Positions 7,307-16,726 of a stretch of 64,000 bases of DNA are shown here, one piece after another. The notes beneath the pieces are model-generated. The model had not been told where the DNA came from, searched no databases, and saw only the letters and a program-made list of their open reading frames with translations. The DNA is from Peptococcaceae bacterium 1198_IL3148 (lineage in GTDB: Bacteria > Bacillota > Desulfotomaculia > Desulfotomaculales > Desulfohalotomaculaceae). A program made the position numbers and the translations under genes. Every line of letters begins with the position of its first letter. Within the stretch, counting starts at the first letter, position 1. The stretch spans positions 62,001-126,000 of the forward strand of contig JBAIYS010000005.1 of assembly GCA_036763105.1 (NCBI GenBank), in the 5' to 3' direction.

Positions 7307-8591
7307 GCCTTTTTATCCTTCTGATCTCGCTGATTTTATCGTTTAGTTTCTTTTCTAGCCCGAGGTTTTTAGGTTGGTAGTATTCCACTCCCACCAATTC
7401 GTTGGGTAGGTATTGCTGCGGTGTCCATGCCCCGGGGTAGTCATGGGGATACTTGTAATCCAGTCCATGGCCAAGCTTGGCAGCGCCCTTATAGTGGGCA
7501 TCCCTTAAATGAACTGGCACCGAACCACAATCTTTTTTATTGATATCTGCCAACGCTCGATCTATGGCTTGATAGGCACTATTACTCTTAGGACATAGTG
7601 CTAAGTATATTACCACTTCAGACAAAATAATCCGCGCCTCGGGCATGCCCACAAAATGCACCGCCTGGGCTCCGGACATGGCCAGCTGCAGTGCTTGGGG
7701 CTGTGCCAGACCAATATCTTCTGCGGCACTGATTAACAACCGCCGGGCGATGAATTTAACGTCTTCACCACCGGCAAGCATTCTGGCTAGGTAATGCAAG
7801 GCAGCATCGGGGTCGCTACCGCGGATGGACTTGATCAGAGCCGAAGCAACATCGTAATGATTATCTCCAGATTTATCATAGTTAATCATTCTTTGCTGTA
7901 AGCAATCCTCAGCCACTGCAATTGTGTATTGGATTACCCCCTGGGCATCGGGTTCGGTGGTCAACACCCCCAGTTCCAAAGCATTTAAAGCCGTCCGGGC
8001 ATCGCCACCGCTGGCATTAATTAAGTGTTCTTTGGCCTGTTGATGCAGGTTAACTTGATAATTTCCCAACCCGCGCTCCTGATCCTGCAGAGCCTGGTTG
8101 ATTATCGCCTCAATATCCTGCGGGGTCAATGACTGAAATTTAAACAGGGTGGAGCGGGAACGCAATGCGTTATTCACTTCAAAAAACGGATTTTCGGTGG
8201 TGGAACCAATCAAGGTAATCAAGCCCTGTTCCACATAGGGGAGTAATGCATCCTGTTGGCTTTTATTCAGGTGATGGATTTCATCTAAAAACAGTATTAC
8301 TCCACCACTACGTCTAGCTTTATCTGCCACTTCCCTTAAATCCTTTACCCCGCAAGTGACAGCATTCAATCGTTCAAAGGGTTTATTGGCACTATAAGCT
8401 ATAATTTCTGCCAACGTTGTCTTGCCAGTACCCGGCGGCCCATAAAAAATAGCTGATCCTAAACGCCCAGCCTTTATCGCCCGATACAAAAGTTTGTTTT
8501 CAGCCAACAAATGTCTTTGTCCAATAAATTCATCCAATGTCCGCGGGCGCATTCTGGCAGCTAAGGGTAAATGTTCAGGGTAAAAAAGCAA
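7299..8591 (-). CDS. rarA: Replication-associated recombination protein RarA (MgsA)
   Basis: A clamp-loader-like AAA+ ATPase that acts at stalled replication forks. The 430-residue protein starts MLFYPEHLPLAARMRPRTLDEFIGQ, the family opening. It has Walker A GPPGTGKTTL at residues 51-60 and Walker B ILFLDEIHHL near 100, followed by the MgsA C-terminal domains ending in DYKYPHDYPGAW and YYQPKN. The start is TTG 8591 because GGGGGGA precedes it at the right spacing; an ATG seven codons upstream has no RBS. Its position between trxA and the rrf2/isc operon resembles the B. subtilis yrvN locus. Confidence 0.95.
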   Translation of the reverse strand: MLFYPEHLPLAARMRPRTLDEFIGQRHLLAENKLLYRAIKAGRLGSAIFYGPPGTGKTTLAEIIAYSANKPFERLNAVTCGVKDLREVADKARRSGGVILFLDEIHHLNKSQQDALLPYVEQGLITLIGSTTENPFFEVNNALRSRSTLFKFQSLTPQDIEAIINQALQDQERGLGNYQVNLHQQAKEHLINASGGDARTALNALELGVLTTEPDAQGVIQYTIAVAEDCLQQRMINYDKSGDNHYDVASALIKSIRGSDPDAALHYLARMLAGGEDVKFIARRLLISAAEDIGLAQPQALQLAMSGAQAVHFVGMPEARIILSEVVIYLALCPKSNSAYQAIDRALADINKKDCGSVPVHLRDAHYKGAAKLGHGLDYKYPHDYPGAWTPQQYLPNELVGVEYYQPKNLGLEKKLNDKISEIRRIKRQL

Positions 8592-8628
8592 ATTAATTCC
8601 CCCCAAAAACATAAACTATATTTAAAAA

Positions 8629-8651
8629 GAGCACGTGCTCGGCACGTGCTC
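8629..8651 (-). terminator. Terminator after trxA
   Basis: A perfect 10-bp stem, GAGCACGTGC / GCACGTGCTC, with a 3-base loop is followed on the minus strand by TTTTTAAA. It separates trxA from rarA. Confidence 0.85.
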
Positions 8652-8678
8652 CAAAATAATACACAATATGTACTAAAA

Positions 8679-9008
8679 TTATAAGTGCTTTTCAATTAAT
8701 TTCTTTAATTCTTCACCTTTACGGAAACCAATGGCCCGTTCCACTTCTTTACCATCTTTAAATAAAATCATAGTAGGAATGCTCATTACTTGAAATTCAC
8801 CGGCAGTACCTCGGTTTTCATCCACATTGATTTTACCCACTGTTACTTTGCCCGCCATATCAGCAGCCAATTTTTCTAATTCCGGGGCAACCATCTTACA
8901 GGGACCACACCAATCAGCCCAAAAATCAACGAGCACCGGAACATCACTGTTGCTAACCTTATCCTTAAATTCAGCGTCTGTGAGAATGACAATGTTTTCG
9001 CTAGCCAT
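8679..9008 (-). CDS. trxA: Thioredoxin
   Basis: A 109-residue cytoplasmic thioredoxin that reduces protein disulfides. The active site WCGPCK is at residues 33-38, and the cis-proline segment SIPTMILFKDG follows near residue 75. ATG 9008 has GGAAGGAGA upstream. It is monocistronic, with its own promoter at 9089-9118 and terminator at 8629-8651. Its length and motifs are typical. Confidence 0.97.
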   Translation of the reverse strand: MASENIVILTDAEFKDKVSNSDVPVLVDFWADWCGPCKMVAPELEKLAADMAGKVTVGKINVDENRGTAGEFQVMSIPTMILFKDGKEVERAIGFRKGEELKKLIEKHL

Positions 9009-9088
9009 ATTACTCGCTCTCCTTCCTGGATATATTGTCCAAATACAATACTATATAGCAACTTTAGATATAGTTTCTACAGTTCTAA

Positions 9089-9118
9089 ATTATAATACCT
9101 ACTAAAAGCCCTTGTCAA
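9089..9118 (-). promoter_or_regulatory. Predicted sigma-A promoter for trxA
   Basis: On the minus strand TTGACA (9113-9118) and TATAAT (9089-9094) are 18 bases apart. The start point would be near 9082, about 75 bases before the trxA ATG. Confidence 0.75.
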
Positions 9119-9135
9119 ATTTCTAAATTTTTAGA

Positions 9136-9846
9136 TTATACCAACAAATCCTTGACCACCACGCTGGCCAAAATTAAACCAACTGTGGCCGGTACAAAGG
9201 ATATGCTGCCCGGTGGCTGCTTGCGTTCATTAGCACCGTTGTTTTGCGGGGGCTTAATGGCCGGCTCGGTGGAGTAGACCACCTTTACCCCGCTGTTGAT
9301 ACCAGCGTTCCTTAATTCTCTCCGCACCACCTTTGCAAGGGGACATACCGATGTTTGTGATATATCTGCCACTTTGAAGGCTGTGGGGTCCAGTTTATTG
9401 CCGGCACCCATACTGGCCACAATAGCTATGTTATTGGCTATACATCTTTTGATCAAATCTAGCTTGCCAGTGACATTATCAATGGCGTCCACCACATAAT
9501 CCAAATCTGGGGTAATTAACTCCGGGCCATTCTCTGGGGTATAAAATCTTTTAATTGCTTGCACTCTTGCTTGTGGATTAATCAGTTTTATTCTCTCAGC
9601 CATTAATTCAACCTTGGCTTTACCAACTGTACTCTCCAATGCATGCAATTGACGGTTGATGTTGGTAATATCCACGTCATCGAAGTCCACCAATATTAAC
9701 TCCCCAATCCCAGCCCGTGCCAACGCCTCCACAGTATAGGAGCCAACCCCACCAACTCCGAAAACCGCAACTTTACTGCTTTTTAGTTTTTCTAGCCCTT
9801 CGGGACCGATGAGCATTTCTGTTCTGGAAAACCTATGGGTATTCAT
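9136..9846 (-). CDS. tcdA: tRNA threonylcarbamoyladenosine dehydratase (TcdA/CsdL, ThiF-like)
   Basis: An E1-like adenylating enzyme that cyclises t6A37 of tRNAs to ct6A, using ATP. The 236-residue protein has the Rossmann nucleotide loop GVGGVGSYTVEALARAGIG starting at residue 30 and the motif FDDVDITNINRQLHAL. It lacks the long zinc-binding insert of ThiF/MoeB, which supports the TcdA assignment. The start at 9844-9846 is set by GGAGG six bases upstream. B. subtilis has its homologue yrvM at the same place next to 6S RNA and aspS. Confidence 0.92.
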   Translation of the reverse strand: MNTHRFSRTEMLIGPEGLEKLKSSKVAVFGVGGVGSYTVEALARAGIGELILVDFDDVDITNINRQLHALESTVGKAKVELMAERIKLINPQARVQAIKRFYTPENGPELITPDLDYVVDAIDNVTGKLDLIKRCIANNIAIVASMGAGNKLDPTAFKVADISQTSVCPLAKVVRRELRNAGINSGVKVVYSTEPAIKPPQNNGANERKQPPGSISFVPATVGLILASVVVKDLLV

Positions 9847-9890
9847 GGTAACCTCCATCTGTAAAAAAGATTACTTAGCGGTGCCGGCAT

Positions 9891-9931
9891 AAAAAATCAG
9901 TGTACAGTTAAAAATTATCTGTACACCGATT
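9891..9931 (-). terminator. Terminator after 6S RNA
   Basis: On the minus strand AATCGGTGTACAG and CTGTACACTGATT form a 13-bp stem (one G-U) followed by TTTTTTA. It lies just past the 6S RNA body. Confidence 0.85.
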
Positions 9932-9941
9932 GATAAATAAC

Positions 9942-10125
9942 CCCGCCCATGCCGTGACAGCTAAGAGTTTTTGAACCTGCTCTCACCAGGTGGGTGTCCT
10001 CCTGACTGTTTCAAGTTTCCTTATCATCGTTCAAAAGGCGTACCATCCGCAGTTCAGAGCAAGGACTCCCGTTTACTATAATGTTGGCTCAAAACTTCAA
10101 AGGCAATCCGCACACAGCAGGGTGA
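9942..10125 (-). ncRNA. ssrS: 6S RNA (SsrS/BsrA type)
   Basis: A gene-free stretch of about 185 bases between aspS and tcdA, where B. subtilis carries bsrA. The two ends can pair with each other (about 10113-10125 with 9942-9957) to form the closing stem, leaving a long interrupted rod as in 6S RNA, which mimics an open promoter and binds housekeeping RNA polymerase. A strong terminator follows at once. The call rests on position, size and gross fold; the exact 5' end is an estimate. No convincing promoter was found. Confidence 0.78.
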
Positions 10126-10193
10126 TAAATAATTCATAATTTTGTAACATTTAATTTATTTTATGTTAACACATGCCCATTCAGTTGGCAATA

Positions 10194-11999
10194 TTATTTT
10201 TCTTGACTTTTGCTATCTTTATTATCCTTTGTTACAGCAGTGCTTTTTATGTGCAACTCTTTAAGTTGCTTTTTATCCACATAATCTGGGGCAGCGGTCA
10301 TCAAACAGGTGGCGCTGGCTGTTTTAGGGAACGCAATTACATCTCTAATACTATCTTTCCCAGCTAACAACATTACTAAACGATCGAATCCAAAGGCTAC
10401 GCCGCCATGGGGGGGAGCGCCGTATTCAAAGGCATCCAACATAAAGCCAAATTTCTCCCGGGCTTCTTCGTCGGTTAAACCAATGGCTTTAAACATTTTT
10501 TCTTGCACATCCCGGCGGTGAATTCGGATACTGCCACCACCAATTTCCACGCCGTTTAACACCATGTCATAAGCCTTAGCCCGCACACTTTGGGGTTCGG
10601 TTTCCATTAGAGCTAAGTCTTCATCCTTAGGGGCGGTGAATGGGTGGTGTTTAGCCACAAAGCGTCCCTCTTCTTCATCGTACTCCATCAGCGGGAAGTC
10701 AACCACCCAGAGGAAGTTGTAGGTATTCTCGGGGATAATACCTAACCGATCGGCCAGATGCAGCCTTAGTGCACCCAGTGAAGCCGCCACCACCGATGGT
10801 GTATCGGCCACAAATAACAGTAAATCACCGGGTTTCGCTGCCATTTTATCTAAAATGGTGTTGATTTCTTCTTCGCTAAAGAACTTGGCGATTGGTGATT
10901 TAACGCCATCTTCGGTAACAATAAAGTATGCCAGCCCTTTAGCTTTGTAAATTGCTGCATAGGCGGTTAAATCGTCAATTTCTTTACGGCTGAAACCACC
11001 GCACCCTTCAGCATTGATACCTTTAACCTGACCACCATTGGCCACCACAGTTTTGAATACTTTAAAGCCACATTGGGCGGCAATTGGGGAAATATCCTTC
11101 AGTTCCATGCCAAACCGAATATCCGGTTTATCTGAACCATAGCGATCCATCGCTTCTTGATAAGACATTCTAGGCATCGGCAGGGGTACTTCCAAGCCGA
11201 TGGTTTCTTTACATATATGGTCAATCATTTCTTCCATCAAGTTAGTCACATCATCCACATCAACAAAGGACATCTCCAAGTCTATTTGGGTGAACTCCGG
11301 TTGACGGTCGGCCCGCAAATCTTCGTCACGGAAACAACGGACAATTTGAAAGTATCTTTCCATGCCAGATAACATCAAAATTTGCTTAAATATCTGGGGT
11401 GACTGGGGTAAAGCATAAAATTTCCCAGGGTTTACCCGGCTGGGAACCAAATAGTCTCTGGCGCCCTCCGGCGTACTTTTGGTCAACATCGGTGTTTCAA
11501 TTTCTAAAAATTCGTGACGATCCAGAAAATCCCGCACTGCTTTACCGGTTTTATGGCGTAAAACCATGGATTGTAGCATTTCCGGACGGCGCAAATCAAT
11601 ATAACGGTACTTTAGACGAACGTTTTCATCCACATCAACGCCGTCTTCAACATAGAATGGTGGTGTTTTTGCTTGGTTCAATACCACCAACGTATCAGCA
11701 TAAACCTCCACCTCACCAGTGGCCATGTTGGGATTAATCGTTCCTTCGGGGCGGGCATAAACCTTACCTTTAACGGCAATTACCCACTCGTTGCGAATGG
11801 CTTCTGCCAAGTGAAAGGCTTGTTGGTCAACTTCTGGACTAAACACCACCTGCACCAAACCCCAACGGTCGCGCAGATCCACAAATATTAAACCGCCATG
11901 ATCACGGCGCCGTTGCACCCAACCCATTAATACCACTTGTTGCTCTACATGGGTACTGTTCATTTGCCCACATTTATGAGTTCTCTTTAACCCTTGCAT
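10194..11999 (-). CDS. aspS: Aspartate--tRNA ligase
   Basis: A class IIb synthetase of 601 residues. It has an N-terminal OB-fold anticodon domain ([14 protein letters not shown] onwards), then motif 2 with [20 protein letters not shown], the bacterial GAD insertion around residues 290-420, and motif 3 with [12 protein letters not shown] near 530. The GAD insertion marks it as the bacterial type. Whether it also charges tRNA-Asn is not settled, though gatB at the far end of the window makes this possible. The start at 11997-11999 follows GGAGG by eight bases and lies one base past the hisS stop, so the two are co-transcribed and probably translationally coupled. Confidence 0.97.
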   Translation of the reverse strand: MQGLKRTHKCGQMNSTHVEQQVVLMGWVQRRRDHGGLIFVDLRDRWGLVQVVFSPEVDQQAFHLAEAIRNEWVIAVKGKVYARPEGTINPNMATGEVEVYADTLVVLNQAKTPPFYVEDGVDVDENVRLKYRYIDLRRPEMLQSMVLRHKTGKAVRDFLDRHEFLEIETPMLTKSTPEGARDYLVPSRVNPGKFYALPQSPQIFKQILMLSGMERYFQIVRCFRDEDLRADRQPEFTQIDLEMSFVDVDDVTNLMEEMIDHICKETIGLEVPLPMPRMSYQEAMDRYGSDKPDIRFGMELKDISPIAAQCGFKVFKTVVANGGQVKGINAEGCGGFSRKEIDDLTAYAAIYKAKGLAYFIVTEDGVKSPIAKFFSEEEINTILDKMAAKPGDLLLFVADTPSVVAASLGALRLHLADRLGIIPENTYNFLWVVDFPLMEYDEEEGRFVAKHHPFTAPKDEDLALMETEPQSVRAKAYDMVLNGVEIGGGSIRIHRRDVQEKMFKAIGLTDEEAREKFGFMLDAFEYGAPPHGGVAFGFDRLVMLLAGKDSIRDVIAFPKTASATCLMTAAPDYVDKKQLKELHIKSTAVTKDNKDSKSQEK

Positions 12000-12000
12000 T

Positions 12001-13257
12001 TTATTGACCTCCCAATATTTCAATCGCTTTTTGCCAATCTATTTCTTGTTGTTCACCATTAGCCATGTCCTTTAACACCACAGTATTGTTGACTATTTCA
12101 TTTTCACCAATGATGGCAACATAACGGGCATTAATTTTACCCGCATATTTCATCTGTGCTTTCAAACTACGGCCGTTATAATCTTTGTCGGCAACAAACC
12201 CTTGGGCCCGGACGTAAGACAAAAATTTAAAGGCCACCTCTTCGGCTTCTGATCCCGCTGTGACCACAAACACGTCGGGATGCCACTGTTGGGGAATTGC
12301 CACTCCCTGTTTTTCCATCACCAATAGAATTCTTTCCAAACCAAGGGCATAACCAATACCAGGGATTTCTGGTCCGCCACAGGCTTCCACCAGACCATTA
12401 TAACGGCCACCGCCGCCAACGGAACTTTGGGCACCGATATCTTTGGTCATAATTTCAAAGGCAGTATGGGTGTAATAATCTAACCCCCGGACCAAATTGT
12501 GGTCCACCACATATTCAATGCCTAACACATCCAGTTGGGCCTGCACTTCCTTAAAGAAGCTGGCACACTCATCGCACAGGCAGTCAGTAATGGTTGGCGC
12601 CCCTGCAGACAGTTGATTACATTTTTCATTTTTACAATCTAGAATCCGCAGTGGGTTTCTATCAAAACGCCCCTGGCAATCTTTACAATAATGCTCTAAG
12701 TTGGGTCTAAAAAACCCTTGCAGTTTTTCTCTTAGTTTCGGTCGGCAATGGGGACAACCCAAACTGTTAATATGCAGTTCTAAATTCTTTAGACCCAGGC
12801 GTTCATAAACTTTCATGGCCATGGCAATTACTTCCGCATCGATTCCCGGGCTGTGGGCACCCAACACTTCTACGCCAAATTGGTGAAATTGCCGATAGCG
12901 ACCGGCCTGGGGGCGATCATAGCGAAACATTGGTCCAATATAGTAAAGTTTTACTGGTTGTGGTCCAGCATACAATTTATTCTCCAAGTAAGAACGTACC
13001 ACCGCTGCTGTCCCTTCGGGACGCAAGGTAATGCTGCGATCGCCCCGGTCGGTAAAGGTATACATTTCCTTTTCCACTATATCGGTGGTTTCGCCCACGC
13101 CGCGCTTAAACAACTCGGTATGTTCAAAAATCGGAGTGCGGATTTCTCTGTAACTGTAAGTACGGCAGACATCCCTAATTACGTTTTCGATGTATTGCCA
13201 TTTTTCTACGTCCCCGGGAAGAATATCGTTGGTTCCCCGCGGTTTGGTGGTTAGCAC
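12001..13257 (-). CDS. hisS: Histidine--tRNA ligase
   Basis: A class II synthetase of 418 residues. Motif 1 is in [14 protein letters not shown], motif 2 in [13 protein letters not shown], and the histidine-specific segments are [14 protein letters not shown] and [11 protein letters not shown]. The C-terminal anticodon-binding domain starts near residue 325. A Cys-rich insertion ([25 protein letters not shown], residues about 168-236) looks able to bind zinc, as in many clostridial HisRS. It is first in the hisS-aspS operon and is controlled by the T-box leader just upstream. Confidence 0.97.
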   Translation of the reverse strand: MLTTKPRGTNDILPGDVEKWQYIENVIRDVCRTYSYREIRTPIFEHTELFKRGVGETTDIVEKEMYTFTDRGDRSITLRPEGTAAVVRSYLENKLYAGPQPVKLYYIGPMFRYDRPQAGRYRQFHQFGVEVLGAHSPGIDAEVIAMAMKVYERLGLKNLELHINSLGCPHCRPKLREKLQGFFRPNLEHYCKDCQGRFDRNPLRILDCKNEKCNQLSAGAPTITDCLCDECASFFKEVQAQLDVLGIEYVVDHNLVRGLDYYTHTAFEIMTKDIGAQSSVGGGGRYNGLVEACGGPEIPGIGYALGLERILLVMEKQGVAIPQQWHPDVFVVTAGSEAEEVAFKFLSYVRAQGFVADKDYNGRSLKAQMKYAGKINARYVAIIGENEIVNNTVVLKDMANGEQQEIDWQKAIEILGGQ

Positions 13258-13315
13258 ATTGATCCCTCCACTTTTCTTATACTGGCTTTTGTTAGCCTTA
13301 TCTTTCTGGTGGTAA

Positions 13316-13600
13316 AAATAAAAAACCCGTCCCTGGCTATGCTTAATTGCGCATACCCAGGGACGGGATAATTTCCCGTGGTGCCACCCTGATTGAACCT
13401 ATAACGGTTCCACTTAACGGCGATAACGGTGCCACCGGGTAAACCTACTGAAAGATCATTGATATCGTTCGGTCACCACTCATGGGTGTTCTTCAACGCC
13501 ACCTCTGTGGACAGGCTTTCAGTCTAGGACCTGTCTTCCCTGAACAGATGAAATAACGTTTACTTTTCCCAATCATCGATTTGACAATTTTATAAAGACT
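13316..13600 (-). promoter_or_regulatory. T-box leader of hisS-aspS
   Basis: Minus strand. The conserved T-box sequence AGGGTGGCACCACGGG (13374-13389) can pair in an antiterminator. It overlaps a strong terminator whose arms, CCCGTCCCTGGG and CCAGGGACGGG, are followed by TTTTTTATTTTT (about 13309-13366). Uncharged tRNA binding to the leader would favour read-through into hisS. A CAC triplet in GAACACC near 13487 is a candidate His specifier, but I did not fold Stem I. The promoter at 13607-13635 gives a leader of about 285 bases. Confidence 0.92.
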
Positions 13601-13606
13601 AACAAG

Positions 13607-13635
13607 ATTGTAATAAACCAGCATTAATTTGTCAA
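13607..13635 (-). promoter_or_regulatory. Predicted sigma-A promoter for hisS-aspS
   Basis: On the minus strand TTGACA (13630-13635) and TACAAT (13607-13612) are exactly 17 bases apart, upstream of the T-box leader. Confidence 0.8.
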
Positions 13636-13646
13636 CCGCAGTAACT

Positions 13647-14624
13647 TTATAAATTTTCCAGTGCCAACGATAAACTGGCACCCGGGGTGAAGGTTTCACC
13701 ATCTGTAATATCTTCGACAAAACCAATGTTTTTGGGTAAGCAATAGTTCAATTGATAATTATCGCCGTTGTCAAGTTGAATGTTGATAATATGGGTAACC
13801 TCATCCTCAAGCACAGTGTCATCGCTGGGCAGAGCTTCATTTATGCCCTGCACTATCATGGCAATGGTGTCCAAATTATCTTTCGGGGTAATTATCTGGT
13901 CCCCTTTTTCTTCATCATCTTCATCGGCGGTGATGACATTTACCTGTTGCACCGTCTCCAAGTCAACCCGGCTTTGGGCAACAAAAAGTTTTAGTTGCTG
14001 TTCACTCTCCCTAGGCATATCTGTCCTTAAAATATCCACATTGGCAATTTCCGGTGGTGCAGTGGACTTAGTTGTTTCTGTTACCACTTCTTTAGCAGAT
14101 TCTATTTTGGGCTCTGATTTAGATTCCGATTTTGGATTCATTGCCATCGGCACCGATTCTCCAGCGACCTTTGGCTGTGGTAACTGAACATCTTGAGTGA
14201 CAGTGTCTTGGTTTTGCTGCTCCCTTTGATCAAGGACTACCGCAGCGGGCGTCTCTTCTTTAGCTAGCTCTTTATTATCATCATTAATCCCCATTGGGTT
14301 ACCCCAAATTCCCCAACCAATAGCCACCATTAAAAACACCGCTGCAATTTGTCCAATAAATTTGGGCTGCCGCCATTTTTTACTTTTCTTTGATGTGGCT
14401 ATTTCGGCAACCAGCATTTGTTCCAGTTGATTGCTGAGATATTCCGGTGGTTCGATATTTTGGGCCAGCCCATGCAATTCGCTGATAATTTTCTTCAATG
14501 CTTGATGTTCGTTACCACAGGCAGTACAGTTTTGTAGGTGTTCCTGAACAACTTTATTTAGATCAGAGGGCAATTCTCCCATTATATAATCCGTTAGTAA
14601 CTCAGAAATTTTAGCACAGGTCAA
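13647..14624 (-). CDS. Anti-sigma factor with zinc-finger domain
   Basis: A 325-residue membrane protein that probably holds the neighbouring ECF sigma factor inactive. Residues 1-50 form an anti-sigma zinc domain: MTCAKISELLTDYIMGELP then the metal motif HLQNCTACG (HX3CX2C). One transmembrane helix (AAVFLMVAIGWGIWG) lies near residue 95. Beyond it is an extracellular part, acidic and lysine-rich, of unknown fold. The start TTG 14624 gives the standard family N-terminus and has GGGGTG upstream; GTG 14633 is also possible. It overlaps the end of the sigma gene, showing coupling. Confidence 0.85.
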   Translation of the reverse strand: MTCAKISELLTDYIMGELPSDLNKVVQEHLQNCTACGNEHQALKKIISELHGLAQNIEPPEYLSNQLEQMLVAEIATSKKSKKWRQPKFIGQIAAVFLMVAIGWGIWGNPMGINDDNKELAKEETPAAVVLDQREQQNQDTVTQDVQLPQPKVAGESVPMAMNPKSESKSEPKIESAKEVVTETTKSTAPPEIANVDILRTDMPRESEQQLKLFVAQSRVDLETVQQVNVITADEDDEEKGDQIITPKDNLDTIAMIVQGINEALPSDDTVLEDEVTHIINIQLDNGDNYQLNYCLPKNIGFVEDITDGETFTPGASLSLALENL

Positions 14625-15150
14625 GGATGTCACCCCCCACTTGATTATCCAGATTTAATTTTGCTTTCATTTTTTGCAATGCTCTATAAATGCGTGATTT
14701 CACTGTGCCGGTGGGACAGTTCAAAACCTTTGCGATGTCATTGATGGTCATGTCTTGAAAAAAGCGCAACACTATTACCACCCGGTACTGCTCATCCAAC
14801 TCTGCCACTGCTTGGGATATATCCATTTTAATATCACTGTTATGCTCAACGGTATCCGGCAACCATATTTGCTCAACCGGTGTGGTGCGCTGTCTTTGAC
14901 GAACAACGTCAATGCACCGGTTGACCAAAATACGGCACAACCAGTTTTTAAACTGTTGGGGATCCCGCAATTTATGGATATCACGATATGATTTTAAAAG
15001 GGTTTCTTGGATAGCATCGGCAGCATCGTGTTCATTGCCCAGAATGCCATATGCAGTTTTATACATCAGCCCTTGGTAGCGCTGGCATAGCTTGATAAAA
15101 GCAGTGGGATCACCCTTTACTGCCTTCTTTACTAAAATTTCATCTATCAT
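14611..15150 (-). CDS. ECF-type RNA polymerase sigma factor
   Basis: A 179-residue sigma-70 family protein with region 2 (YQGLMYKTAYGILGNEHDAADAIQET, residues about 22-47) and region 4 (YRVVIVLRFFQDMTINDIAKVL, residues about 123-144), the minimal ECF layout. The start at 15148-15150 follows GAAGGGTG. Its stop lies inside the start of the anti-sigma gene, so the two form one unit. The inducing signal and regulon are not visible. SigW/SigM-like cell-envelope roles are common for such pairs, but that is inference only. Confidence 0.92.
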   Translation of the reverse strand: MIDEILVKKAVKGDPTAFIKLCQRYQGLMYKTAYGILGNEHDAADAIQETLLKSYRDIHKLRDPQQFKNWLCRILVNRCIDVVRQRQRTTPVEQIWLPDTVEHNSDIKMDISQAVAELDEQYRVVIVLRFFQDMTINDIAKVLNCPTGTVKSRIYRALQKMKAKLNLDNQVGGDILDLC

Positions 15151-15321
15151 AGCACCCTTCACTTTCTTATGCTTCTTCCTTAAAGATCTATAGTTTTTTG
15201 AAAGTGTAAAAAAAGCCTCTATATATTTAGGCGTACCAAACCAGCAAAAGGTTTCTTTAAAATATAAATTTCTTTAAATCTCAGCAACTCTTGGTTATAA
15301 TGGGTAATGAGGTGATTTGCA

Positions 15322-15549
15322 TTGATTACAAAGGAATTGGTTGACCAAATAAACGCTCTGGCACGCAAACAAAAGAGTGAAGGACTGACAGCCGAAGAAA
15401 AGCAGGAGCAGGACCGGCTGCGTAAAATATATTTGGCCGGAATACGGCAACAGGTTATTGATCAACTGGGTGAACCACCAACCAAAAGAGATCAACATGG
15501 CCACGGCTGTTCCTGCGGTTGTGGACACCATCATCACCACAAACACTAG
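15322..15549 (+). CDS. DUF896 family protein with His/Cys-rich tail
   Basis: A 75-residue protein. Residues 1-50 match the YnzC/DUF896 helical-hairpin family (LVDQINALARKQKSEGLTAEE, then LRKIYLAGIRQQV); the Bacillus member is part of the LexA-controlled ynzC-yneA-yneB SOS operon. The tail GHGCSCGCGHHHHHKH is unusual and should bind metal. The start is TTG 15322 with GAGGTGA upstream. It is followed 18 bases later by a HAD hydrolase, probably as an operon. The family is likely; the function of the tail is unknown. Confidence 0.82.
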   Translation: MITKELVDQINALARKQKSEGLTAEEKQEQDRLRKIYLAGIRQQVIDQLGEPPTKRDQHGHGCSCGCGHHHHHKH

Positions 15550-15567
15550 AATTGAGGTATATAACTT

Positions 15568-16287
15568 ATGCTAAAAGCAGTACTATTTGACCTGGACGGC
15601 ACCCTACTACCACTGGATTTAGATCCATTTATGCAGGATTACTTCAAACATTTGTCCGACCACTTTGCCCATCTTTATGAACCAAAGGCTTTTCAGGGCT
15701 ATGTTTGGGAAGCCACCAAGGCCATGGTTAAAGACAATCGGGCGGATAAAACCAATGAACAGGTATTTATGGAGGCATTTCTGCCGATGGTCAACCATAC
15801 CCAAGAACAACTTTTACCAATGTTTGACCACTTCTACAGCACCAAATTCAATGAATTAAAGCATTGCACCACCCCCACCCCGCTGGCCAAAAAAGTGGTG
15901 GCGGCGGTGATCGAAAAAGGATACCCGGTGGTGCTGGCCACTAACCCCATGTTCCCAGCCATCGCCACCCAAGCCCGGATGCGTTGGGCTGGCATTGAAG
16001 ATTTGCCTTGGGAATTAGTCACCACCTATGAAAACAGCCATTACTGCAAACCAAACCCAGCCTATTTTAGCGAAATTTTAGAGAAGTTAAACGTTGCTCC
16101 ATCAGAAGTGCTGTTGGTAGGCAATGACACCACGGAAGACTTGGTGGCCAGTAAATTGGGAATTAAAACTTATTTAGTAACAGATCATTTAATAGACCGC
16201 GGTGATTCACCCTTCAAACCCGATGCCAGCGGTACGTTGGAAGAGTTTTATCAGTTGGCTAAACAAGGCTTTGACGGAGTATTTTAA
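15568..16287 (+). CDS. HAD-superfamily hydrolase
   Basis: A 239-residue phosphatase-like protein. Motif I is FDLDGTLLPLD at residues 8-18, motif II is around LATNPMFP, and motif IV is VGNDTTEDLVAS near 190. The helical cap lies between residues about 20 and 115. This class dephosphorylates small metabolites and the substrate cannot be predicted. ATG 15568 follows GAGG. The DUF896 gene is directly upstream, and a dispersed repeat follows. Confidence 0.88.
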   Translation: MLKAVLFDLDGTLLPLDLDPFMQDYFKHLSDHFAHLYEPKAFQGYVWEATKAMVKDNRADKTNEQVFMEAFLPMVNHTQEQLLPMFDHFYSTKFNELKHCTTPTPLAKKVVAAVIEKGYPVVLATNPMFPAIATQARMRWAGIEDLPWELVTTYENSHYCKPNPAYFSEILEKLNVAPSEVLLVGNDTTEDLVASKLGIKTYLVTDHLIDRGDSPFKPDASGTLEEFYQLAKQGFDGVF

Positions 16288-16321
16288 GGTTTTAGGATCA
16301 AAAGTAAACAAACAAAACCCT

Positions 16322-16549
16322 GGTGTCTTTTGCCTTTGCATTCAGACAAAAGGTAATTGAAAAACCCGGCACCTGCTGCAGGTAGCGAACGACATGTAGT
16401 GGCGCAGCGAACCGAAGTTAGCGAAGGAGGTTGTCGGAGGCAGGGTGGCGCATAGGACGTGCGCCACTGGCAACTGAGCCATGGACGGCGAATTTACCGC
16501 AACCTTTATCTCAACAGGTAAACAGAAATCAAACCAAGCAAAAGACACC
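16322..16549 (-). repeat. Dispersed MITE-like repeat, copy 2 (228 bp)
   Basis: This is the inverted partner of the 6930-7247 element. It is bounded by perfect 12-bp inverted repeats, GGTGTCTTTTGC (16322-16333) and GCAAAAGACACC (16538-16549). The core (about 16360-16500) matches copy 1 closely on the opposite strand. It lacks about 80-95 internal bases found in copy 1. It lies in the 440-base gap between two convergent genes and has no credible ORF. Confidence 0.75.
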
Positions 16550-16619
16550 GGCTGAGAACGAGTAAAAGTTGTTTGTAATCGAAATTAAAGTTGTGATAGT
16601 GCAAATGTTGCGTTTTGGT

Positions 16620-16639
16620 GGGCTCAATGAATTGAGCCC
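16620..16639. repeat. Palindromic repeat GGGCTCAAT/ATTGAGCCC, copy 1
   Basis: Arms GGGCTCAAT and ATTGAGCCC with a 2-base spacer. The same arms with a 3-base spacer occur at 20048-20068. Confidence 0.6.
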
Positions 16640-16667
16640 CTACATTTACATGCCGAAATGAAAGATA

Positions 16668-16692
16668 AAAGAGCGCGAAAACTGCGCTCTTT
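16668..16692 (-). terminator. Terminator after the MBL hydrolase gene
   Basis: AAAGAGCGC (16668-16676) and GCGCTCTTT (16684-16692) form a 9-bp stem followed on the minus strand by TTATC. It lies 35 bases past the stop of the 16727-17347 gene. The AT-rich repeat AATTCAAAATTCCTAATTCA lies between them. Confidence 0.7.
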
Positions 16693-16726
16693 CCTTCATT
16701 CAGAATTCAAAATTCCTAATTCATAA

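Noticed and set aside
15200-15236. Terminator or promoter upstream of the ECF sigma gene
   Set aside because: GCCT/AGGC gives only a four-base stem before the T run, and no clear ECF-type -35/-10 pair could be fixed.
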